Shown one piece after another: positions 1 to 7,484 of a stretch of 18,496 nt of DNA (positions within the stretch are counted from its first letter, which is position 1; the number at the start of each line of letters is the position of its first letter). The translations under genes and the position numbers were made by a program. The stretch is taken from contig MSXM01000043.1 of NCBI GenBank assembly GCA_002083565.1, positions 1 through 18,496 on the forward strand, read 5' to 3'. The notes beneath the pieces are model-generated. The model made no database searches and was not told where the DNA came from. It saw only the letters and a program-made list of their open reading frames with translations. Source of the DNA: Nitrospira sp. ST-bin4 (GTDB lineage Bacteria > Nitrospirota > Nitrospiria > Nitrospirales > Nitrospiraceae).

Positions 1-2
1 AG

Positions 3-1031
3 AAGATCCCGGTCTTTGCGCGAGGCGTAGCGAAGACAGCCATTCATCGGTATGCCATCGAGAAAGGTCACACGATCATCAGCAACACGGTCGTGGACGC
101 AGCGGTCGGGCATATCCTGCCCAAAGGCGCCATGGATGCCATGCGGGCACTCGGTGGCAATCTGGATGCAGCCGGCATCGACCGCGACAAAATGCAGGCT
201 GACGAAGCCGTGACGAAAGATCTGATGGGCCCGACGTTAAGCGGAATCATGACCCAGATCGTCGAAGAGAAACCGAAGGCAGTCGATGCTTCGACTCAGG
301 CCTACCTGGACCGCATGAGCCAAAACTACTTTGTCTGTGACGGCTGTGGATACATCGGTAAGGGCGATGCACCGGTCAAATGTCCGGTGTGCAGCGCGGA
401 TGGGGCAAGATTCAAGCAAGTCGACAGGAAGGTGTTTGAGGTCGCAGCGACGGCTGAAGGCGAACTGGAAACGGACCTCGCGTACGACGATGTGCCGATG
501 CAATGGACCAAAGATGCAAAAGAAGCGATCCGGGCGGTACCGGCTGGATTTCAGCGGCGCCGCGCCAAGGCCAAAATTGAAAAAACCGCGCGCAAGCTTG
601 GAATGACGACGATCACGCTTGAATACGCGGCCCCGATGATCAAAGAAGCGGCCTCAGAAGACTACACGCCGATCTTCGCCAACAAAGGCACCGGAACTTC
701 CGCCGAAGCGACGGCCACACTCGCAGCCGTCAACGGAAACGGATCGCATGGAAACGGCACGCCGGAAGCGGGCAACGGCCACGTTACGCTCGATCCCTAT
801 ACCTGGAGCGTCGAGGCGCAGACCAGGCTGGAACGGGCCCCGGAAGGCTTCATGCGGGAGTGCACGAAAGCGCTCATCGTGAAGCATGCGGAAAAGATCG
901 GCGTGACGCACATCACGGTCGAGGTCGCAAACGAAGGCATCGAACAGGCGAAGGACTACATGGCGGAAGCTATGAAGACCGGCAACCTCAAGGACATGAT
1001 TGCCAACCTGACCGGAAAGGGAAGTGCCTAG
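3..1031 (+). CDS. PCP_red/rubredoxin-like multidomain protein, 5'-truncated by window edge
   Basis: The frame is open from base 3, so the start lies upstream; the GTG at 93 is internal. The visible 342 residues contain, in order: the end of a PCP_red-type domain (1-37, IPVFARG...), a helical linker, a rubredoxin-like four-cysteine ribbon (C112xxC115, C127xxC130, in CDGCGY and CPVCSA), a PCP_red domain (167-212, W168...VPAGFQRR...TITLEY), a Gly/Asn-rich linker (243-260) and another PCP_red domain (266-315, W268...APEGFMRE...HITVEV). PCP_red is the C-terminal module of protochlorophyllide reductase subunit BchB/ChlB, where it contributes to pigment binding. The ribbon resembles the rubredoxin end of rubrerythrins and could carry iron and electrons. 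No BchB nitrogenase-like core is visible. The radical SAM gene starts 86 bases downstream and also ends in PCP_red, so a shared tetrapyrrole-related job is inferred. The specific function is unknown. Confidence 0.85.
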   Translation, partial: KIPVFARGVAKTAIHRYAIEKGHTIISNTVVDAAVGHILPKGAMDAMRALGGNLDAAGIDRDKMQADEAVTKDLMGPTLSGIMTQIVEEKPKAVDASTQAYLDRMSQNYFVCDGCGYIGKGDAPVKCPVCSADGARFKQVDRKVFEVAATAEGELETDLAYDDVPMQWTKDAKEAIRAVPAGFQRRRAKAKIEKTARKLGMTTITLEYAAPMIKEAASEDYTPIFANKGTGTSAEATATLAAVNGNGSHGNGTPEAGNGHVTLDPYTWSVEAQTRLERAPEGFMRECTKALIVKHAEKIGVTHITVEVANEGIEQAKDYMAEAMKTGNLKDMIANLTGKGSA

Positions 1032-1042
1032 TGCGTGGCGCT

Positions 1043-1104
1043 GAGTGCTGAGCCTCATCTGGCTTTCTTCGCAACCGTAACCCGGCACTTACTACCCAGC
1101 ACTC
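1043..1104. repeat. Inverted repeat GAGTGCTG/CAGCACTC in the spacer before the radical SAM gene
   Basis: Arms of 8 bases at 1043-1050 and 1097-1104 match perfectly across the 86-base spacer. The left side also repeats AGTGC-like words (AGTGCCTAGTGCGTGG, GAGTGCTGAG), giving the look of a decayed tandem repeat. It may be part of a dispersed intergenic family. Confidence 0.4.
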
Positions 1105-1117
1105 GGAACTAAACAGT

Positions 1118-2515
1118 ATGGGTAAATCGCTTCCCATCTTTAACGGCCCTGCTCTGACAGGCGCGTTGGGCTCCATCCAACAGCAGGTCACTCAATTCTT
1201 CACACCGACCCCCCAAGGCGAAGCTCCGCACGACGGGCGAACCGTCGATGACTTCAAGCCCTATCTGGTCGCTCTGAACCTGACCAAACGGTGCAACCTC
1301 AAATGTAACCATTGCTACCTCGACGCCACAACCAAAGCCGCAGGCGGCGACGACGAACTATCCACGGAAGAATGTTTCACGCTTATCGACCAAATTGCCG
1401 AGGTCAACAAGGGGTGCCTGCTCGTCATCACCGGAGGCGAGCCTTTGGTGCGCCCGGACATCCTCGATATCGCGCGCTATGCCGTGAAACTCGGCTTCAT
1501 GGTTGTCTTTGGCACGAACGGGATGCTCATCGATGACCGGATGGCCAAAACGCTTGTCGAGATTGGCGTCATGGGCGTCGGCATCAGCATCGACTCGCTC
1601 GATCCGGCTAAACACAATGCCTTCCGCGGTGTCCCGGGCGCATGGGAAGCCGCTGTGGCTGGCATCGAGGCCAGCAAACGCAACGGCCTCCAATTCCAAG
1701 TCCATTTCAGCGCGCAGCCGATGAATTACACGGAACTACCGACGGTCATCGACTGGGCCCATCAACTCGGCGCCCGCGTCTTGAATGTCTTTTTCATGGT
1801 CTGCACAGGGCGTGGAGAAGAATTGACCGATATCACCCCGGCTCAATACGAAGAAGTGCTCGGATACCTGGTCACGTGCCAGGACAATTACAAAGGCATG
1901 CTTGTCCGTGCCCGCTGTGCGCCGCACTTCAAACGGCTGGCCTATGAAAAAGATCCGAATTCTCCGATTACCAAGGCCACCGGGTATATGGGCGGAGGCT
2001 GTCTTGCCGGCACGAACTACGCCCGCGTGACACCCAACGGCGAATTGACACCGTGCCCCTACATGCCTCTCTCAGCCGGCAATGTCCGCCACAACAGCTT
2101 CGCCGATCTGTGGGACAAGTCGGACGTGTTCAATTCGTTCCGGTACCCCCAGCTCAAAGGCAAGTGCGGCGATTGCGAATACACCGATATCTGCGGAGGC
2201 TGCCGCGCCCGCCCCTATGTCGACCATGGAGACTGGCTGGACGAAGACCAGTGGTGTCTCTACACACCGAAAGGCGGCGAGAAAATCAAGGTTGCGTTCA
2301 ATACGCCGGAAGAGTCCGAGGTAGCCTGGGACGACGCCTCGGCGCTCCGTCTCAGCCGCATCCCATACTTCCTTCGCGCCATGGTGAAAAAAGGGGTCGA
2401 GAAGCACGCCCGTGAGAATAACGTCCCTCTCATTACCATCGAGTTGATGGAAGAACTCCGCAAGAAGCGATTCGGAAACGACGTCCCGGTCTTTAAATTC
2501 GATCGTGAAACGTAA
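1118..2515 (+). CDS. Radical SAM/SPASM protein, AhbC/AhbD/NirJ-like, with C-terminal PCP_red domain
   Basis: The protein has 465 residues. It shows a radical SAM CX3CX2C cluster motif (C59, C63, C66 in KRCNLKCNHCY), the GGEP motif (106-109), and a SPASM/Twitch-type cysteine set (C295, C313, C350, C353, C359, C362, C380) with the typical TPNGELTPCPY and CGGCRAR segments. These suit one radical-SAM [4Fe-4S] cluster plus auxiliary clusters, as in AhbC/AhbD (alternative heme synthesis from siroheme) and NirJ (heme d1). Residues about 404-450 form a PCP_red domain (W404...IPYFLRAMVKKGVEKHA...ITIELM), an unusual tail for this family. The gene lies between the PCP_red/rubredoxin-like protein and a CopD-like membrane protein on the same strand. 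The start is the ATG after a weak GGA; no better SD is visible. Family is confident; the substrate is inferred to be a tetrapyrrole, and a peptide substrate (many SPASM enzymes) remains possible. Confidence 0.85.
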   Translation: MGKSLPIFNGPALTGALGSIQQQVTQFFTPTPQGEAPHDGRTVDDFKPYLVALNLTKRCNLKCNHCYLDATTKAAGGDDELSTEECFTLIDQIAEVNKGCLLVITGGEPLVRPDILDIARYAVKLGFMVVFGTNGMLIDDRMAKTLVEIGVMGVGISIDSLDPAKHNAFRGVPGAWEAAVAGIEASKRNGLQFQVHFSAQPMNYTELPTVIDWAHQLGARVLNVFFMVCTGRGEELTDITPAQYEEVLGYLVTCQDNYKGMLVRARCAPHFKRLAYEKDPNSPITKATGYMGGGCLAGTNYARVTPNGELTPCPYMPLSAGNVRHNSFADLWDKSDVFNSFRYPQLKGKCGDCEYTDICGGCRARPYVDHGDWLDEDQWCLYTPKGGEKIKVAFNTPEESEVAWDDASALRLSRIPYFLRAMVKKGVEKHARENNVPLITIELMEELRKKRFGNDVPVFKFDRET

Positions 2516-2589
2516 CACGTGAGACGCAAAGAGTTCCGGCTCCCGGAGTCTTTCCTTATCCCTGACGCTTCACTCTTTCACGTTTCACG
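2504..2589. repeat. Inverted repeat CGTGAAACGT/ACGTTTCACG flanking the next spacer
   Basis: Perfect 10-base arms at 2504-2513 and 2580-2589 flank the spacer between the radical SAM and CopD-like genes; the left arm lies in the last codons of the radical SAM gene. Related words (CACGTGAGACG, CGCTTCACTC) are nearby. The intervening sequence contains a short hairpin. The pattern resembles intergenic palindromic repeats. Confidence 0.45.
2535..2560 (+). terminator. Weak terminator-like hairpin after the radical SAM gene
   Basis: TCCGG and CCGGA pair around a 3-base loop (2535-2547, plus two wobble pairs), followed by a pyrimidine-rich stretch GTCTTTCCTTAT. The stem is short and the T-run interrupted, so termination would be partial at best; the CopD-like gene follows directly. 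Confidence 0.3.
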
Positions 2590-2598
2590 GCACTAGCG

Positions 2599-3108
2599 AT
2601 GGACGCTCTGCAAAGCATAGTCATCGATCTCAACACGCTGATTCCGATCATCAACCATTGGTTTCATCTTCTCTCGGCAGTCATTTGGATCGGCGGGTTG
2701 GCCTTTCTCGTCATGGCAGTCACGCCCGGCCTGAAACAGGCCGTCGCGAAAGATCAGATCAAGCCCATTACCGATGCGTTCTACCAGCACTACAAGAAAG
2801 TCGCCGGCATCCTTTTGCTCATCTTGCTATTCACCGGTGGTGTGAACCTCCATTACGTCAACCAGGTCGTCACCTCACAGACCGGCGTCGGCATCCCGCA
2901 CCATGCCAAATACTTGATGGTCTTGATGATCAAGCTTCTTCTCGTGCTGGGCCTCCTGACGCTGTTTCTGTACACGGTCATTTTCAAGTCAGACGACGAG
3001 GCCGATGAGGGAGAGTCCTATGAAGCCATCCCTTTCCAACGCGCCGCCCTCTGGATGGGCTTTTTTATCATTCTCTGCGCAGCTGCCATGAAACATCTGC
3101 ACCAGTAG
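2599..3108 (+). CDS. CopD-like four-helix integral membrane protein
   Basis: A 169-residue membrane protein with four hydrophobic segments at about 15-42, 67-86, 103-128 and 148-165. The first contains HxxHLLSAVIWIGGL-like spacing (H20, H23), which is typical of the CopD (copper resistance D) family. Further histidines sit at H85, H101 and H102, and there is a K112 at the start of helix 3. An acidic loop (131-143) follows helix 3. CopD domains are linked to copper import, but distant relatives such as HemJ act on protoporphyrinogen, so next to a heme-type radical SAM gene a haem or tetrapyrrole role is also possible. That is inference only. The start has no convincing Shine-Dalgarno sequence. 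The gene is 83 bases from the radical SAM gene and probably belongs to the same transcription unit. Confidence 0.75.
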   Translation: MDALQSIVIDLNTLIPIINHWFHLLSAVIWIGGLAFLVMAVTPGLKQAVAKDQIKPITDAFYQHYKKVAGILLLILLFTGGVNLHYVNQVVTSQTGVGIPHHAKYLMVLMIKLLLVLGLLTLFLYTVIFKSDDEADEGESYEAIPFQRAALWMGFFIILCAAAMKHLHQ

Positions 3109-3311
3109 GGTCTTTCCTCCTCGACCATATCTTTGCCAGCTATAGAGAGTAGTATTCGACCTTACGGGAGGGGCGCACGTCTTCACAGACCCTGACTGGG
3201 AAAACATGTCACAGCAGGCTTCGGTGAGGCCGGACCTGATCGAGAATCTGACTCATCCCCGTTCGGCCTTAACCGATATCGCGATCTTCCAACAATCCTG
3301 CCGGTCCACGC

Positions 3312-4100
3312 CTATCTGGATTGCTTTGAACCGGAGCGCGCGCGTTTAAAGACTCCTTTGAGACCGAAGTACCCGATAGAGTCTTTTAGATTTGAATAGA
3401 GCCGCTTGATGGGATTCATGTCTGGATTCGTCACATATTCCATTGTCAGGGCAATCCGCTCTTCTCCCTCTGCCAATGGTGTGACGGCATGCCACAACTT
3501 ATCACCGTTGAAAATCACCATGTCGCCGGGCTCGGTCACCAGTTCAAGGTGGCGCGGCTGCTTCGACGGGTCGTCCTTAAAAAGTTCGCACACCAACTTG
3601 CAGTGAGTCGATCGGTCGACCAGCCCCATCAAGATCGTATAGCGCGCCCCTTTGTAGTACGACGTATCGTAATGAAACCCGATGTGATCGCCCGGCTCGG
3701 TATAGTAATAGAGTGCGCACGAATGCGGATCATCATCCGGACAGAACGTTAATTTGGCGTCAACGAGCCGACTCAAGAACGACTTGAAGGGGTCGGACCG
3801 GTAGAGATCTAGAAACCGGGGAGCCTTTTCCTGCACCGTATAATAGCTGACGCTCCCTCCCTTTTTATGGCCCGGGATATAGTTCCGATTGAGCTCACCC
3901 TTGACTCCCTGAGCCTGAGGCACCAGCGTATCCTCGACGAACGCTCTCGGCAGGAATTGCTTGATGACCAGAAACTCGTTCTGATCCCAATACTCACGAC
4001 GAAGACGTTCAACGTCCAATCCTGCCACCGCCCGCTCGACTGCTTCTGCCACAACACTCGCTTGAACCGTCATATCTCCGAATACCCCTCTGGCGCTCAT
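3312..4100 (-). CDS. 2-oxoglutarate/Fe(II)-dependent dioxygenase family protein
   Basis: A 262-residue protein with the double-stranded beta-helix signature of Fe(II)/2-oxoglutarate oxygenases: HxD at H143-Y-D145 (HIGFHYDTSYYKG), a distal H204 (GDKLWHAVTPL), and R215 (EERIALTMEY), which would bind the 2-oxoglutarate carboxylate. These residues predict iron-dependent hydroxylation of an unknown substrate. There is no signal peptide, so a cytoplasmic location is expected. The gene follows lolA by 86 bases on the same strand and could be cotranscribed with ftsK-lolA, though no functional link is evident. The start is uncertain: ATG at 4100 has little SD, while the ATG at 4073 follows GGAG very closely. 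Family assignment is firm; the substrate cannot be read from sequence. Confidence 0.8.
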   Translation of the reverse strand: MSARGVFGDMTVQASVVAEAVERAVAGLDVERLRREYWDQNEFLVIKQFLPRAFVEDTLVPQAQGVKGELNRNYIPGHKKGGSVSYYTVQEKAPRFLDLYRSDPFKSFLSRLVDAKLTFCPDDDPHSCALYYYTEPGDHIGFHYDTSYYKGARYTILMGLVDRSTHCKLVCELFKDDPSKQPRHLELVTEPGDMVIFNGDKLWHAVTPLAEGEERIALTMEYVTNPDMNPIKRLYSNLKDSIGYFGLKGVFKRARSGSKQSR

Positions 4101-4186
4101 GGTCTCACGTCAACCACCACTTGTCATCAACCCCCAAATCGATGCTTCATGATTTCCAGGTGACCCTCTGCTGCACGCCATTGCCC

Positions 4187-4894
4187 CTATGGCCCATTCA
4201 ACACCGGGGCCTTGACGACTTCGACATCCGGCGGAGCTTTAAAATCGAACACCTCGTTCCCTAATCCGGCATTCGGTTTCAGTCCTGAAAACTCAAACGT
4301 TGCCACATTGCCGCTGATCTCGTACAACGAGACAGTGCGAAGAAAATACGTCTTCGGGAATACCTCCACGACAATCCGCTGAAGATTCCTCGATGGCTCA
4401 TGCTCCTTGGATTTAGGAAACAATGTAATCAGGCGAACACCGCCGGTTCCCCGCTCGTTCCCTGGCGTCGGCTCGACATCGAACGATTGGTTCAAACTGG
4501 CTGCCCCCTGTAGAAGCTCCAACGGTGCTTGGGATGCCGCCATCTGTGTCAATTTTCCGACCAGCACCTGTTTGTGCTCCGGTACATAGACCCTGACATC
4601 GTCCCCGTTCACATAAATTTCTTCGTGCGCGGGATCGAGATAGTCCCACCGCAGCCGGCCCGGCTTCTTGAGATACACCTTGCCGGACGAGATCACCGGA
4701 CGCTCGAATCCTTCTATCCTCGTCTTCTGGACAAAATCCGCTTGGAGATCCTTAGTTTTTTCATACCGGGACTGAATCTGCTTCACGACGTCACGGACCT
4801 CCTGAAGCGCCTTGTCGTCGGTCGGTCCCTCGGCGCCGACAGCCGGGGAGGCAAACAACAGACCGAGCAGGACCAGAGACCAGTAGCGGTTCAT
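4187..4894 (-). CDS. lolA: Outer-membrane lipoprotein carrier protein LolA
   Basis: A 235-residue secreted protein with an N-terminal signal peptide (hydrophobic LVLLGLLFASPAVG, likely cut after A21). The following beta-rich domain has LolA hallmarks: an early YEKTKDLQADFVQ helix-strand segment, GKVYLKKPGRLRWDY around residues 70-85, and a C-terminal segment FEFSGLKPNAGLGNEVFDFKAPPDVEVV. LolA takes lipoproteins released by the LolCDE complex and ferries them across the periplasm to the outer membrane, so its presence supports a diderm cell. The ATG overlaps the ftsK stop in an ATGA arrangement, showing translational coupling. The ftsK-lolA neighbourhood also exists in Escherichia coli, which supports the assignment. 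It is slightly longer than E. coli LolA because of a charged insertion around 150-170. Confidence 0.9.
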   Translation of the reverse strand: MNRYWSLVLLGLLFASPAVGAEGPTDDKALQEVRDVVKQIQSRYEKTKDLQADFVQKTRIEGFERPVISSGKVYLKKPGRLRWDYLDPAHEEIYVNGDDVRVYVPEHKQVLVGKLTQMAASQAPLELLQGAASLNQSFDVEPTPGNERGTGGVRLITLFPKSKEHEPSRNLQRIVVEVFPKTYFLRTVSLYEISGNVATFEFSGLKPNAGLGNEVFDFKAPPDVEVVKAPVLNGP

Positions 4895-7317
4895 GCTTCT
4901 GCAGCCCCGACCGGCCCCCGCCGGCCCAGCACTTCACGGCGTCCATCCCGCCCCGCCGCGCCGACGATCCCCTCCGTCTCCATCTGCTCAATCATACGGG
5001 CGGCTCGCGGGTAGCCGACGCGCAGCCGGCGCTGAATCAGCGAGGCCGACGCTTGCCCCGTCGTCAGCACCAGATCTTTCGCCTGTTCATACACCTCATC
5101 CTTTTCCTCTTCCTTGGCCGCTTCTTCCGATTGAAGCGATTGCAGTTCCTGATTGTATGTCGGCAGTGCCTGCTTCTTCACGAAGTCGACGACAGCACCT
5201 ACATCGTCATCCGACACGAAGGACCCATGCAAACGAGCAAGCCGACCTGTTCCGGAGGCCAGATATAGCATGTCGCCCCGGCCAAGCAGCGCCTCTGCGC
5301 CATTGGCATCCAAAATCGTCCGCGAATCGGTCTTTGAAGAAACCTGGAATGCAATGCGCGCGGGGAAATTGGCCTTGATCAATCCGGTCAGTACGTCAAC
5401 AGACGGCCGCTGCGTGGCCAGCACGAGATGGATGCCAGATGCCCGCGCCATCTGCGCGAGCCGTGCAATTTTGTCCTCCACGTCCTTGGGAGCCACCATC
5501 ATCAAATCAGCTAATTCATCGATCATCACCACGATATACGGCAGCGGCTCCGGCGGCGTCGGGGCAGGCTGCATGCAGCCAGGCTCACCCTCGGCAATCG
5601 CCGTCTCACCGGCAGACAGCCGTTGCTCTTCTGAAAGAAACTGCATCGGCAGTTCCTGCTGCTCGACGGATGGCACGGTCCGATCGGCGAACGCCTCGTG
5701 CAAACCGGCAATTTTTCGATTGTACGAATCAATATTCCGCACACCGGCCTCTGCCAAAAGCTTGTACCGGCGTTCCATCTCAGCCACAACCCACCCCAGC
5801 CCCTTGGCCGCCGACTTGGGATCCGTGATCACAGGCCGCAAGAGATGTGGAATACCCTCATACGACTGAAATTCCAGCATCTTCGGGTCGATGAGTAACA
5901 GCTTGACCTCGCTCGGTTTTGCAGAAAAGAGAATGCTTAACAGCATCGTATTCAGGCTGACGCTCTTGCCGGCTCCGGTCGCACCTGCGACGAGAAGATG
6001 CGGCATGGTTTTGAGATCTGCGGTGACTGGTGCGCCGAAAATATCCTTCCCCAATGCCAGGGTCAGTCTCGAACGAGCCCGGGTGAAGGTCTCGCTCATC
6101 AAGACTTCCTTAAGAGATACCGTTTCACGGGAACGATTCGGCACCTCGATACCCACCACCGACTTGCCGGGCAACGGTGCAACGATACGGAGACTCACGG
6201 CTTTGAGCGCCAGCGCTAAATCGTCGGCAAGACTGACGATGCGCGCCACCTTAGTGCCGGGCGCCGGTTCAAACTCATACATCGTCACCACCGGACCCGG
6301 TCGCACTTCTGTCACCCTGCCGTCAATGCCGAAACTGGCCAGAGCCTTTGATAGGACCTCCGACTGAGCCTTCAGCTCCTCATCGTCCATGCGGCTTATT
6401 GGACCAGAGGGATCGCTGAGTATGGCTTCGGCATCAGGCAGGCGGTACTCACCAGCCTCGACCGGTGCAGCCACAATTTCCGGTTCGAGCTCTTCTTCCT
6501 CCACCGCAGTGGAGGGAGGCATTATGGCCTGCTGAATGACGGGCGGTGCCGAAACAAAGACCGGCTCCCTCTCGTCTTCCGGCTCAGTGCTCGGATCCGT
6601 GTCCCTACCGGCCTGAATCCGTTTGTGCCTCTTCGCCGACTCACTCCGCTTACTACTGTCTTCCGGTTCCTCCGCTGAGCGCACCGGAATCGCCGCGGCC
6701 AACCGTTCCCGGAGCGATACCCAGCGTTGAGGGATTCGACGAACCGCTTCTCCGATCGACAACGGGGTGGTAAACAAGAGGGAGACAAGAAATCCTGCGA
6801 TAATGAGAATGTGCGCGCCGGTGCCGGCAAACACAGCCCGAAGCCCATCCCCAACTAGTTGACCGACGGCTCCGCCAGGCATACCACGAGAAATCATTCC
6901 ACTCGCCAATGTCGGAATTGCCGTCGTTTCAAGATGAAGAAATGCACTCAGAAAGAACACAGCAGCCAAGGAGCTTCCGGCCGTCCTGATGCGGATACTG
7001 GCGGGACTCTGCGAGAAACAGCGGATTCCAAGCCGGCCCAACAGGAGGGGAAACAGATAGGCCGCCCCGCCGATCAGGTAAAATAACCCGCCAGCCAAGA
7101 GTGCGCCGAAGGAACCGATGAGATTGCGTGGCGGTCTGGACGCCGGATCCCCCGCTGCGACGGTTTGTGCCTCACCCGGCACGAACGAGAGGAGACTCAG
7201 CAGCATCAGCAGGCTGATCGCGATCAAGACCACGCCGATCACTTCGCGCTGAAGATGAGAAGGCGGAGAAGGGGCCTGGCGGGCTTCACGCCGCTTAACC
7301 GAGGCAGTAACACCCAT
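4891..7317 (-). CDS. ftsK: DNA translocase FtsK/SpoIIIE
   Basis: An 808-residue protein. The N-terminus has about four membrane segments (25-46, 70-95, 115-130, 165-183), followed by a charged, Glu/Pro-rich linker (210-290). The alpha/beta motor then has Walker A GATGAGKS (445-452), LLLIDPKMLE (about 474-482), Walker B VVMIDE (596-601), and the LVLATQRPS motif (631-639). A C-terminal winged-helix gamma domain (about 740-800, SASLIQRRLRVGYPRAARMIEQME) would read chromosome-orienting DNA motifs. FtsK pumps chromosome ends through the closing septum so that XerCD can resolve dimers at dif. A Pro/Glu-rich insertion of about 45 residues (545-592) lies between the Walker A and Walker B segments. 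The start ATG has no clear SD. It is coupled to lolA by a 4-base overlap. Confidence 0.95.
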   Translation of the reverse strand: MGVTASVKRREARQAPSPPSHLQREVIGVVLIAISLLMLLSLLSFVPGEAQTVAAGDPASRPPRNLIGSFGALLAGGLFYLIGGAAYLFPLLLGRLGIRCFSQSPASIRIRTAGSSLAAVFFLSAFLHLETTAIPTLASGMISRGMPGGAVGQLVGDGLRAVFAGTGAHILIIAGFLVSLLFTTPLSIGEAVRRIPQRWVSLRERLAAAIPVRSAEEPEDSSKRSESAKRHKRIQAGRDTDPSTEPEDEREPVFVSAPPVIQQAIMPPSTAVEEEELEPEIVAAPVEAGEYRLPDAEAILSDPSGPISRMDDEELKAQSEVLSKALASFGIDGRVTEVRPGPVVTMYEFEPAPGTKVARIVSLADDLALALKAVSLRIVAPLPGKSVVGIEVPNRSRETVSLKEVLMSETFTRARSRLTLALGKDIFGAPVTADLKTMPHLLVAGATGAGKSVSLNTMLLSILFSAKPSEVKLLLIDPKMLEFQSYEGIPHLLRPVITDPKSAAKGLGWVVAEMERRYKLLAEAGVRNIDSYNRKIAGLHEAFADRTVPSVEQQELPMQFLSEEQRLSAGETAIAEGEPGCMQPAPTPPEPLPYIVVMIDELADLMMVAPKDVEDKIARLAQMARASGIHLVLATQRPSVDVLTGLIKANFPARIAFQVSSKTDSRTILDANGAEALLGRGDMLYLASGTGRLARLHGSFVSDDDVGAVVDFVKKQALPTYNQELQSLQSEEAAKEEEKDEVYEQAKDLVLTTGQASASLIQRRLRVGYPRAARMIEQMETEGIVGAAGRDGRREVLGRRGPVGAAEA

Positions 7318-7484
7318 GCCGCGGATGCTAACACAGGGGAAAAGTCATTTCAAACAAGGAGGAGCTGGGGACGAAGAAGAGCCCGCCTACTGTGACGGTA
7401 TCTACCCTTGCTTTCACTCATTTTTCATTACCACGAACGGGCCAGAGTAATCAGACGCCCAACCAGTGTGCATCGATAGCCGGA

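Noticed and set aside
3206..3349. Plus-strand 47-codon reading frame (MSQQASVRPDLIENLT...) after the CopD-like gene
   Set aside because: It overlaps the 3' end of the oxygenase gene on the other strand, has no SD at suitable distance, and matches no family I recognise.
7318..7484. Possible terminator or small ORF between the pagL-like gene and ftsK
   Set aside because: Only a weak ATTAC/GTAAT pairing and a 23-codon frame were found; neither is stronger than chance.
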